A stretch of DNA of 5,071 nt from Legionella genomosp. 1 (GTDB lineage Bacteria; Pseudomonadota; Gammaproteobacteria; Legionellales; Legionellaceae). Positions 1 to 5,071 of this stretch are shown piece after piece (within the stretch, counting starts at the first letter, position 1; the number at the start of each line of letters is the position of its first letter). The notes under the pieces are model-generated. The model ran no database searches. It was not told where the DNA came from and was given only the letters and a program-made list of their open reading frames with translations. The position numbers and the translations under genes are program-made. The stretch is taken from the NCBI GenBank assembly GCA_945865355.1, contig CAMBDN010000188.1, positions 1-5,071 on the forward strand. The letters are read 5' to 3'.

Positions 1-126
1 GACCTCGACTAAGGCCTCAACCAGACCAAATAATGTTCTTTGGATGGCTGCCACATGAGGATCCGCAATAGCATCAATATCTACTGTTAGCTTTTGTAAT
101 GTCTTCTTTATATCAGTGAGACTCAT
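1..126 (-). CDS. IS66-like transposase (TnpC type), N-terminal fragment cut by the window edge
   Basis: The frame reads from an ATG at 126-124 down to position 1 with no stop, giving 42 residues that begin MSLTDIKKTLQKL and continue through IAAIQ-like and LFGLVEALVE-like segments (visible: HVAAIQRTLFGLVEALVEV). A short N-terminal segment ending in a 'LVE.LVE' helix, normally followed by a coiled coil and then the DDE domain, is how many IS66-family transposases start. Here the catalytic domain lies outside the window, so none of the DDE residues can be checked. No good Shine-Dalgarno precedes the start; only a weak AAGAA is seen about 9 bases upstream. The family call rests on the character of these 42 residues plus the IS66-like terminus near 445. 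It could instead be a different transposase or an inactive remnant. Confidence 0.55.
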   Translation of the reverse strand, partial: MSLTDIKKTLQKLTVDIDAIADPHVAAIQRTLFGLVEALVEV

Positions 127-445
127 CAGTATTCTTATGCCATTGCCATTGCCATCAATGATGCATTAATAATAACACGTCTTTTTTTGGGCATATTTTT
201 CGCGCTGGGATAGCGGATAACCGGGAATTAAATTTTAAGGCTTGGGTGGGTACGGTTGTGGCTAAATTCGATCTTGTATGGATTGTGATGCTGCTTCAAG
301 GTCGTGTAATTGATGGTGCTGTAGCTGGTGTTGATTTCCAGTTATTTCCGAAAAAACCGTGTCAAGTGAAATTTTTGAAAAACAAAAATTAAGTGCACTT
401 CCATGGTTTAGTGGGTAGAGGTCATCGGAATTATACAGCGCTTAC
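1..445 (-). mobile_element. One end of an IS66-family-like insertion sequence (partial)
   Basis: The transposase start at 126 is followed, reading outward, by about 320 bases without a convincing gene. These end at 438-445 in GCGCTTAC, whose reverse complement GTAAGCGC matches the 5'-GTAAGCG tips known for IS66-family terminal inverted repeats. This puts the element edge at 445. IS66 elements usually make 8-bp target duplications, so CCTGTGAT (446-453) should recur at the far end. The leader is longer than expected for a single-ORF member and too short for intact tnpA plus tnpB, and I find no recognisable TnpB, so internal deletion or decay is likely. The stretch also contains three tandem GCCATT/GCCATC hexamers at 139-156. 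On the plus strand at 162-392 there is a start-less 76-codon open frame that I do not recognise. The far end of the element is not visible. Confidence 0.45.
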
Positions 446-534
446 CCTGTGATATGGAGAGGATACCAATAAAACTTAAGGCTAATTGGTAGATCAAACC
501 GCAAAATGACGTCAGTTGGGAACGCGTAGGCATT
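446..534. other. Intergenic stretch between the IS end and the NTPDase terminator hairpin; no gene seen
   Basis: No open frame of useful length with a start and ribosome site is present on either strand. A segment at about 481-497 (GCTAATTGGTAGATC) looks superficially like a tRNA D-arm, but there is no T-arm or matching acceptor stem. I regard this as ordinary 3' flanking sequence of the NTPDase gene or IS target sequence. Confidence 0.5.
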
Positions 535-563
535 GGTCCTTTTTTCTCAAAAAGAGGACTTTT
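535..563 (+). terminator. Hairpin with T-tract beyond the NTPDase stop codon; putative terminator
   Basis: The arms at 536-545 (GTCCTTTTTT) and 550-559 (AAAAGAGGAC) pair over 10 positions with one G-U wobble, around the loop CTCA. A further G-U pair at 535/560 can be added. On the plus strand the hairpin runs into TTTT, so by sequence it best suits plus-strand transcripts, where it would stop read-through into the antisense strand of the NTPDase gene. On the minus strand the same site lies two bases after the NTPDase stop, but there the wobble becomes an A-C mismatch and no T-run follows. Termination of the NTPDase message here is therefore possible but weaker. Confidence 0.45.
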
Positions 564-564
564 A

Positions 565-1698
565 TTAATGTTGACGCATCACAACGCCAAGTGTCCAATC
601 GGCATTTTGTCCTGATGGCATCAGGTTGATGGGTTGCTCTGGATTAATGCCGTAGCCATCAACCATCAAGGCATAGTAATACGCAGGGAAAAGACAATAA
701 CCGTAGAGATAGTCATTGCCTGGGTATTGAGTAGAAATATCATTCCACTGTTGGTGACAAACAGCACTATCTGCTTGCTCTAACAAGCTTTGGCTAGTAA
801 ATTGCCTACCTTGAAATGAGAATGGTTTATCATCAGCAAGCGACGCCACACCACCAATGGCATACCAGGAAGACGTTTTTTCCAATAACACGGGTTGTAT
901 GATTTGATCAACTTGATGAACGTTATTGATCAATTTAGCAACTTTCTGTCGGCACAAAGATGCATCCCCTTCCCCAGAAAGACCACTAGGCAGTTGATAG
1001 CCATTAGAAAAACAGCTTTTTGTATCGAGAAACTGCTGTGAAAGCACGGTTTGACCTAAACCAAGAAAACTATGTACAAACAACACTAAATCTTGGCCAG
1101 CAACATTTACCGGTATCAAATCATCTTGATTAATTTTATCAGTTTGCCGCACAGGGAAAGAAATTTGAACAGAAGCCCCTCCCATATCCATTACCCCAAC
1201 TACAGGCAAGCTAGGAGAATCAAAATTTCCCAACTGATAATTGACAGCGAGCCAACCAAACAAGCCCTCTTCACTCCCAGTAATTGTTTTAGCATCAACC
1301 AAGGTCCACTGTGCTTGAGACGAAAACCACTGTTTTAGAGACTGATAGTATTGCTGTTGCTTTGGCTGTGGGAGCAACCTCATTCCTGCCGTGGCATAAA
1401 AATAGACGGGGATATTCTGTTCTGGAGCACCACTGAATAAATTATTCAAATAAGCATCTATGGTTGGCTGATTGATATCAATAGTAGAAAACCCTGGTTT
1501 AACCTTTTTAGACCAAAGCTCACTAATTTTGATAGGTTGGCTATTAGCACCAACATCATAGGCAAAAAGATGTACCCGGGAACCACTGCTCCCCGCATCA
1601 ACCACTGCCAAGCAATGCCGCTTCAGACAAACACTGCTATCAGCATGTACAGAAAAAGCAACACAGATACTGATCAAAAATATGACGCTACGACACAT
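565..1698 (-). CDS. Secreted NTPDase (nucleoside triphosphate diphosphohydrolase, apyrase / GDA1-CD39 family)
   Basis: This 377-residue enzyme should hydrolyse nucleoside tri- and diphosphates to monophosphates. All main apyrase conserved regions are visible: ACR1 DAGSSGSR at 34-41 (phosphate loop), ACR2 ATAGMR at 102-107, ACR3 GSEEGLFGW at 141-149 (Glu144 fits the catalytic base), ACR4 DMGGASVQ at 171-178 (second phosphate loop), an SFLGLG segment at 210-215, and a C-terminal DWTLG at 367-371 consistent with ACR5. Residues 1-19 form a Sec-type signal peptide with a hydrophobic core at about 5-17 and a likely cut after VHA, so it acts outside the cytoplasm. Several cysteines (24, 29, 229, 249, 314, 335) suit disulphides in an exported protein. 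The ATG at 1698 has an AGGA site (reverse complement of 1708-1711) nine bases upstream. Length is close to the Legionella pneumophila NTPDase Lpg1905, which is a secreted factor linked to intracellular growth. Which paralogue this is, and its nucleotide preference, cannot be told from sequence alone. Confidence 0.93.
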   Translation of the reverse strand: MCRSVIFLISICVAFSVHADSSVCLKRHCLAVVDAGSSGSRVHLFAYDVGANSQPIKISELWSKKVKPGFSTIDINQPTIDAYLNNLFSGAPEQNIPVYFYATAGMRLLPQPKQQQYYQSLKQWFSSQAQWTLVDAKTITGSEEGLFGWLAVNYQLGNFDSPSLPVVGVMDMGGASVQISFPVRQTDKINQDDLIPVNVAGQDLVLFVHSFLGLGQTVLSQQFLDTKSCFSNGYQLPSGLSGEGDASLCRQKVAKLINNVHQVDQIIQPVLLEKTSSWYAIGGVASLADDKPFSFQGRQFTSQSLLEQADSAVCHQQWNDISTQYPGNDYLYGYCLFPAYYYALMVDGYGINPEQPINLMPSGQNADWTLGVVMRQH

Positions 1699-1729
1699 GG
1701 ATTAAAGTCCTTTTATTAAAAGTAACTAA

Positions 1730-1758
1730 ATTATACATTCTGTTATTGGTGCAATCAA
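1730..1758 (-). promoter_or_regulatory. Sigma70-type promoter of the NTPDase gene
   Basis: Read on the minus strand, a perfect -10 box TATAAT (1735-1730) lies exactly 17 bases from TTGATT (1758-1753), which matches four of six positions of the -35 consensus. Transcription would start around 1722-1724, leaving a leader of about 25 bases that includes the AGGA ribosome site. The -35 box is embedded in the perfect palindrome at 1743-1776. Confidence 0.65.
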
Positions 1759-1776
1759 ATATGATTGCACCAATAA
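1743..1776. promoter_or_regulatory. Perfect 15-bp inverted repeat in the NTPDase/pnt divergent region; candidate operator
   Basis: TTATTGGTGCAATCA (1743-1757) and TGATTGCACCAATAA (1762-1776) are exact inverse complements around the 4-base centre AATA. The site covers the -35 box of the NTPDase promoter and lies about 120-150 bases upstream of the chosen pntAA start. A dimeric regulator bound here would be well placed to repress the NTPDase gene and could also affect pnt. The alternative is an RNA hairpin. On the plus strand it is followed by GATTTTAAAA, a poor terminator tail, and there is no upstream plus-strand gene to terminate, so I favour a DNA-binding site. The repeat is seen directly; the function is inferred. 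Confidence 0.6.
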
Positions 1777-1843
1777 GATTTTAAAATTGTAGTGAATAAA
1801 AACAAAAATGCTAGCAATATCAGACTGATTCCAATAGGATTAG

Positions 1844-1872
1844 CGGACAATTCTTCGTTCAAAAAAGATAAT
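1844..1872 (+). promoter_or_regulatory. Possible promoter of the pnt operon
   Basis: CGGACA (1844-1849) and GATAAT (1867-1872) are separated by 17 bases. They match four of six and five of six positions of the sigma70 consensus. Transcription would begin near 1879, about 15 bases before the pntAA start chosen here. This is the best pair I could find upstream of 1894, but the DNA is AT-rich and chance matches are likely. Confidence 0.3.
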
Positions 1873-1893
1873 AATGGTAGTAAGAATATATTC

Positions 1894-3027
1894 ATGATTA
1901 TTTCAGCGCTGCATGAACCAGGTAATGAAACTCGTGTTGCAATCACCCCGACCGTTATAAAAAACTTTGTCAAATTAGGCTTTGAGGTCACTTGTGAGCA
2001 CAATGCCGGTAAGCTGGCAGGTTTTTCTGATCAAGCCTATGAGCAAGCGGGTGCTGCTATTATTACTGATAGAAAGGCACTGCTAAAACATACCCATGTA
2101 TTGGTGTGCGTAAATGAGCCAACTCCTAAAGACATAGCAGGACTACAACCTCAATCCCTACTGATTTGCCCTATCGATAACGAAACCTCTCCTGAATTAA
2201 TCGATTGGTGCTGCAAGCACCAGATCAGTGTGTTTTCTATGAATCATATTCCGCGAATTAGCCGCGCACAAAATATAGACAGCCTCTCTTCACAAGCCAA
2301 TTTGGCGGGTTATCGTGCAGTTATTGAAGCAGTTGCTCACTACAATCGTGCTATTCCCATGATGATGACCGCAGCCGGGATGATTCAGCCTGCAAAAGTA
2401 TTGATACTTGGTGCTGGTGTTGCTGGACTGCAAGCAATTGCAACGGCAAAACGTCTTGGAGCCGTGGTTTATGCTTTTGATGTTCGTGCAGCTGCCAAAG
2501 AGCAAGTGGAAAGTTTAGGTGCTGAATTTATTGAAGTGATCCAAGGGCACGATAGTGAAACTGCTGGTGGTTATGCCAAAGAAGTCAGCGAGGAATACCG
2601 CCAGCAACAAGCTGAACTCATTGATCAATACGCCTGTATTGCTGATCTCGTCATTTGCACTGCACTTATTCCTGGTAAGAAAGCACCTATTTTACTGACT
2701 AAAAAGACTGTTGATAAAATGAAACCAGGCGCGGTGATTGTCGATTTAGCAACGTCGCGTGGGGGTAATTGTGAGCTAAGTGTGCGCGACAAAATCGCCC
2801 ATCATCAACAAATTACCTTGATTGGTTATAGCAATATTGCTGAGCTCATCCCCGCTACCGCTAGTGATTTATATGCAAACAATATCAACAATCTACTGCA
2901 GTTACTAACCGCGTCATCAACCCAACTAAATTTCAATCGAGATGATGAAATTATCCGGCAAGCGCTGCTTTGCCATGATGGACAACATCTTCCGTTCCAA
3001 TCGATAAAGGAGCCTCAACATGACTGA
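1894..3027 (+). CDS. pntAA: NAD(P) transhydrogenase alpha subunit part 1, NAD(H)-binding domain I
   Basis: This soluble subunit binds NADH on the cytoplasmic face and passes hydride to NADP+ held by PntB. From ATG 1894 it is 377 residues, the usual length for the split alpha subunit. It starts with the family pattern MII..L.E...ETRVAITP. It carries the IPRISRAQ..DSLSSQAN signature at 119-136, the Rossmann loop GAGVAGLQA at 173-181, AKEQVESLGAEF at 201-212, the mobile loop GGYAKEVSEEY at 225-235 (the Tyr matches Tyr235 of the Rhodospirillum domain I), TALIPGKKAP at 256-265 and GGNCEL at 290-295. The frame stays open upstream to a GTG at 1792, but those 34 codons encode a low-complexity Asn/Lys-rich stretch absent from the family, so 1894 is preferred despite only a weak ribosome site (TAAGAA at 1881-1886). 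The stop codon overlaps pntAB by 8 bases, implying coupled translation. Confidence 0.93.
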   Translation: MIISALHEPGNETRVAITPTVIKNFVKLGFEVTCEHNAGKLAGFSDQAYEQAGAAIITDRKALLKHTHVLVCVNEPTPKDIAGLQPQSLLICPIDNETSPELIDWCCKHQISVFSMNHIPRISRAQNIDSLSSQANLAGYRAVIEAVAHYNRAIPMMMTAAGMIQPAKVLILGAGVAGLQAIATAKRLGAVVYAFDVRAAAKEQVESLGAEFIEVIQGHDSETAGGYAKEVSEEYRQQQAELIDQYACIADLVICTALIPGKKAPILLTKKTVDKMKPGAVIVDLATSRGGNCELSVRDKIAHHQQITLIGYSNIAELIPATASDLYANNINNLLQLLTASSTQLNFNRDDEIIRQALLCHDGQHLPFQSIKEPQHD

Positions 3028-3316
3028 TGTACATTCCTTGGGCAACCCATACATCGCCATCTTAACCACTTTCGTACTGGCCTGTTTTGTTGGTTACTAT
3101 GTGGTCTGGAAAGTAACACCAGCTTTACACACCCCATTGATGTCTGTAACAAACGCAATTTCGAGCATTATTATTCTTGGCGCACTAATTGCGACAGGAA
3201 GCCAGTCCATGGGCGAAATATCCTTTTTAGGTGGTCTCGGAATTTTTATCACTGCAATCAATATTTTTGGTGGGTTCGTCGTTACCCAACGCATGTTACG
3301 TATGTATAAAAAATAA
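3020..3316 (+). CDS. pntAB: NAD(P) transhydrogenase alpha subunit part 2, membrane segment
   Basis: This 98-residue integral membrane protein supplies the alpha-side helices of domain II, the proton channel, and joins PntAA and PntB in the inner membrane. Three hydrophobic helices are visible at about 12-30, 43-60 and 69-89. The family signature runs through FVGYYVVWKVTPALHTPLMS (23-42) and TNAISS (44-49), and a short basic tail (MLRMYKK) would face the cytoplasm. AAAGGAG at 3006-3012 lies seven bases before the ATG, inside the end of pntAA. In enterobacteria this segment is fused to domain I in one PntA chain of about 510 residues, so this is the split, three-gene form. The overlap with pntAA supports a shared message. 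Confidence 0.93.
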   Translation: MTDVHSLGNPYIAILTTFVLACFVGYYVVWKVTPALHTPLMSVTNAISSIIILGALIATGSQSMGEISFLGGLGIFITAINIFGGFVVTQRMLRMYKK

Positions 3317-3325
3317 TGGTAACAA

Positions 3326-3353
3326 CTCACTCAAAAATTTGATTGAGCTTTTT
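3326..3353 (+). terminator. Hairpin plus T-tract between pntAB and pntB; possible attenuator
   Basis: CTCACTCAA (3326-3334) can pair with TTGATTGAG (3339-3347) with one internal C-T mismatch, around a 4-base loop (AAAT). The stem is followed after one base by TTTTT at 3349-3353. The stem is AT-rich and interrupted, so it would be a weak terminator. It lies inside an operon whose last subunit is still required, so partial termination or an mRNA end-protection or processing role is more plausible than full termination. I see no clear separate promoter for pntB in the remaining 35 bases. Confidence 0.4.
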
Positions 3354-3388
3354 GCGTTTCAAATGATTTGAATTAAGGTAGACACGTT

Positions 3389-4789
3389 ATGACAACATTG
3401 GTTTCATTTTTTTATTTAATAGCCGCCATTTGCTTTATTTTAGCGTTAAAGGGATTAGCAAGTCCTGCGTCAGCAAGACGTGGTAATTGGCTTGGAATTT
3501 TTGGTATGGCCGTTGCTATCGGTGCGACCCTACTGATGCCCAACATACAAAACCACCTCTTATTGCTGGGTTTGATTCTTTCTGGTGGCGCTTTAGGTAC
3601 GTTTATCGCTTTAAAGATAAATATGACGGCAATACCACAGCTTGTGGCAGGTTTTCACTCATTAGTCGGTATGGCCGCCGTACTGGTTGCGTTTTGTGCG
3701 TTTCTATCACCATCTGCTTTTAATCTTGGCGAAGTTGGCTCCATCGCATCCGCCAGTCTTATCGAAATGAGTCTTGGCTTAATCATCGGAGCCATTACGT
3801 TCACAGGATCAATCATTGCATTTTTAAAACTACAAGGTTTGATGTCTGGGAAACCCGTGCGGTTTAATGGGCAACGCACCGTTAATGCAATCATTGGATT
3901 ACTGATCGTTACTTTACTTGCCGTCTTTGTTCTACATCAATCCATTGCTACGTTTACCTTACTAGCTCTGTTTTCATTGATCATCGGTGTATTGTTAATC
4001 ATCCCTATCGGTGGTGCCGATATGCCCGTCGTTATATCAATGCTTAACTCATACTCTGGTTGGGCGGCTGCGGGCATTGGCTTTACCTTGAGTAACCACT
4101 TATTAGTGATCACTGGCGCATTGGTTGGTGCTAGCGGGGCAATTTTGAGTTACGTCATGTGCGTTGGGATGAACCGTTCTATTTTCAATGTCATTTTTGG
4201 CGGGCTACAAAATAATGATGCGCCGACGAACCAAACTTCACATGGTGGTGAATCGTTACCCGTTAGACAGGCCAATGGAGAAGATGCGGCCTTCTTACTC
4301 AGCCAGGCTAAGGATGTGATTATCGTACCGGGTTACGGCATGGCTGTTGCGCATGCGCAACATGCTGTCAAAGAATTAGTGGATAATTTGGAGAAGCGTA
4401 AAATACGCGTACGTTTTGCTATCCATCCAGTAGCAGGACGAATGCCTGGTCATATGAATGTGTTATTGGCCGAAGCCAATATTCCCTACGACCGCGTATT
4501 TGAGCAAAGTGAAATTAACCGCGACTTCTCGACCACTGATGTCGCCTTAGTTGTTGGTGCAAATGATATTACAAACCCAGCAGCTAAAACGGACCCTGCA
4601 TCTCCTATTTATGGCATGCCTGTTTTAGATGTAGAAAATGCAAAAACAGTTTTGTTTGTAAAACGTAGTCTATCGCCTGGATATGCCGGAGTAGAAAACG
4701 CATTGTTTCACCACGATAACACCTATATGTTATTTGGCGATGCCAAGGTCATGCTTGAGTCTATATCTAAACGCATGGCAGAGATGTAA
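3389..4789 (+). CDS. pntB: NAD(P) transhydrogenase beta subunit, proton channel and NADP(H)-binding domain III
   Basis: PntB holds most of the proton channel and binds NADP(H). With PntAA and PntAB it couples inward proton flow to NADPH formation from NADH. The length of 466 residues fits the family. Residues 1 to about 265 form a multi-helix membrane domain. It includes GFHSLVG at 88-94, whose His90 corresponds to the channel histidine of E. coli PntB, and GGADMPVVISMLNSYSGWAA at 208-227. A hydrophilic linker (about 272-300) leads to domain III with the dinucleotide motif GYGMAVAHAQH at 315-325, IHPVAGRMPGHMNVLLAEA at 345-363, VGANDITNPAA at 389-399, FVKRS at 423-427 (contacts for the NADP 2'-phosphate) and GYAGVENALF at 431-440. 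No key residue appears to be missing. AAGGT at 3375-3379 precedes the ATG by nine bases. It lies 72 bases after pntAB and presumably shares its transcript. Confidence 0.95.
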   Translation: MTTLVSFFYLIAAICFILALKGLASPASARRGNWLGIFGMAVAIGATLLMPNIQNHLLLLGLILSGGALGTFIALKINMTAIPQLVAGFHSLVGMAAVLVAFCAFLSPSAFNLGEVGSIASASLIEMSLGLIIGAITFTGSIIAFLKLQGLMSGKPVRFNGQRTVNAIIGLLIVTLLAVFVLHQSIATFTLLALFSLIIGVLLIIPIGGADMPVVISMLNSYSGWAAAGIGFTLSNHLLVITGALVGASGAILSYVMCVGMNRSIFNVIFGGLQNNDAPTNQTSHGGESLPVRQANGEDAAFLLSQAKDVIIVPGYGMAVAHAQHAVKELVDNLEKRKIRVRFAIHPVAGRMPGHMNVLLAEANIPYDRVFEQSEINRDFSTTDVALVVGANDITNPAAKTDPASPIYGMPVLDVENAKTVLFVKRSLSPGYAGVENALFHHDNTYMLFGDAKVMLESISKRMAEM

Positions 4790-4966
4790 CATCTATTCCT
4801 ACTGGTAAAAATAACTATTTTCGAACCTACTACTATCACTTCTCTTTCTAGGAACTACACTGAGTAGGTTAACTTTAGGTTAATGATTTTTTTGCCCTTT
4901 ATTTTGCCATACATGCAAATTAAAGGTATGTTGGATTGTAATTTTTTCATTTTAGGAGGGGTTATC
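4790..4966. other. Intergenic region after pntB with small repeats; no clear terminator
   Basis: AACCTACT (4824-4831) recurs inverted as AGTAGGTT (4863-4870) with a 31-base spacer. AGGTTAA occurs directly repeated at 4866-4872 and 4877-4883, 11 bases apart and so roughly one helical turn. A T-run (4886-4893) follows, but no stable hairpin abuts it, so an intrinsic terminator for pntB is not evident. The direct repeats lie just upstream of the possible promoter at 4904-4932 and could be regulator sites. No gene is seen here. Confidence 0.4.
4904..4932 (+). promoter_or_regulatory. Possible promoter of the downstream exported-protein gene
   Basis: TTGCCA (4904-4909) and TATGTT (4927-4932) are spaced by 17 bases, with matches of five of six and four of six to the sigma70 consensus. 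The start would be near 4939, giving a leader of about 28 bases that contains the strong ribosome site. An alternative -10 box, TGTAAT at 4937-4942, has no good -35 partner. Chance occurrence in AT-rich DNA is possible. Confidence 0.3.
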
Positions 4967-5071
4967 ATGTTACGTAAAATGGGTGTTACCTTGCTTTGTG
5001 CTACCGGATTATTTGCAACAAATGCTTTTTCTACGACTGAGCATCTGCTCACACAAGGATTATCAGTGGAA
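4954..5071 (+). CDS. Exported protein of unknown function, N-terminal fragment cut by the window edge
   Basis: Coding begins at ATG 4967; the span given here includes the Shine-Dalgarno AGGAGGGG at 4954-4961, the strongest in the window, five bases before the start. The frame stays open for 35 codons to the end of the window. Residues 1-22 form a clear export signal: a basic start (MLRK), a hydrophobic core (MGVTLLCATGLFA) and a polar end with probable cleavage near TNA or AFS. The mature part starts TTEHLLTQGLSVE. A cysteine at position 11 sits in the core without a proper lipobox, so a lipoprotein is less likely. Too little is visible to assign a family. In a Legionella-like host, a periplasmic or type II-secreted hydrolase would be a reasonable guess, but nothing in the 35 residues proves it. 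It has its own possible promoter and probably is not part of the pnt operon. Confidence 0.75.

Noticed and set aside
135..194. Minus-strand mini-frame of 19 codons (MPKKRRV..., ending MAMAMA) just before the transposase start.
   Set aside because: It has no ribosome site, part of it comes from the GCCATT tandem hexamers, and the PKKRRV likeness to a nuclear signal is most likely chance.
405..540. tRNA-like pieces: GTTTAGTGGGTAGAG (about 406-420) and GCTAATTGGTAGATC (481-495) resemble D-arms.
   Set aside because: Neither has a T-arm with GTTCGA, a matching acceptor stem or a five-pair anticodon stem at the proper distance.
1093..1719. Plus-strand frames of 81 and 60 codons inside the NTPDase gene.
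   Set aside because: They are shadows of the NTPDase coding strand, with no ribosome site and no family features.
1743..1776. Reading the palindrome as an NtrC-type site because of its TTGGTGCA and TGCACCAA halves.
   Set aside because: The halves are in the opposite order and at the wrong spacing compared with the known NtrC pattern (TGCAC...GGTGCA), so only the symmetry is claimed.
1755..2003. Minus-strand 82-codon frame across the pntAA start, with a hydrophobic stretch.
   Set aside because: It is antisense to the well-supported pntAA start and to the control region, has no recognisable domain, and its hydrophobicity mirrors the Asn/Lys-rich plus strand.
2290..3894. Other short frames opposite or within the pnt genes (2290-2505, 3097-3330, 3487-3723, 3655-3894).
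   Set aside because: All overlap strongly conserved pnt coding sequence in other frames and show no independent signals.
4855..5052. Minus-strand 65-codon frame over the last gene start.
   Set aside because: It covers the strong AGGAGGGG site and signal peptide of the plus-strand gene, has no recognisable content, and has no ribosome site that I can see.

Overview
The window looks like part of a chromosome from an intracellular gammaproteobacterium, most probably Legionella or a close relative. This rests on three things. The DNA is AT-rich. A secreted, eukaryotic-type NTPDase (apyrase family) is present, which is rare in bacteria and well known in Legionella. The proton-translocating transhydrogenase has the split three-subunit arrangement. 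The genus is an inference from protein character, not a database match.

Layout, left to right. Positions 1-126 hold the first 42 codons of a transposase on the minus strand. A non-coding stretch to about 445 follows and ends in GCGCTTAC, the expected tip of an IS66-family element. I read 1-445 as one end of that insertion sequence. Positions 446-564 have no gene, but a hairpin with a T-tract lies just beyond the stop codon of the next gene. A complete NTPDase gene (565-1698, minus strand) encodes an exported 377-residue nucleoside triphosphate diphosphohydrolase. The divergent intergenic region 1699-1893 holds a good sigma70 promoter for the NTPDase and a perfect 15-bp inverted repeat covering its -35 box.

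On the plus strand, 1894-4789 is the pnt operon: pntAA (soluble NAD(H)-binding domain I), pntAB (membrane part of the alpha subunit) and pntB (membrane domain plus NADP(H)-binding domain III). The three products form the inner-membrane pyridine nucleotide transhydrogenase, which uses the proton-motive force to reduce NADP+ with NADH. pntAA and pntAB overlap by 8 bases. pntAB and pntB are separated by 72 bases that contain a terminator-like hairpin.

After pntB, a 177-base intergenic stretch leads to a final plus-strand gene. Only its first 35 codons are inside the window. They have a strong Shine-Dalgarno sequence and encode an export signal.

I see no CRISPR array, no convincing RNA gene and no undescribed multi-gene system. 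The most interesting points are the NTPDase with its palindromic control region, the possible attenuator inside the pnt operon, and the IS end next to the NTPDase gene.
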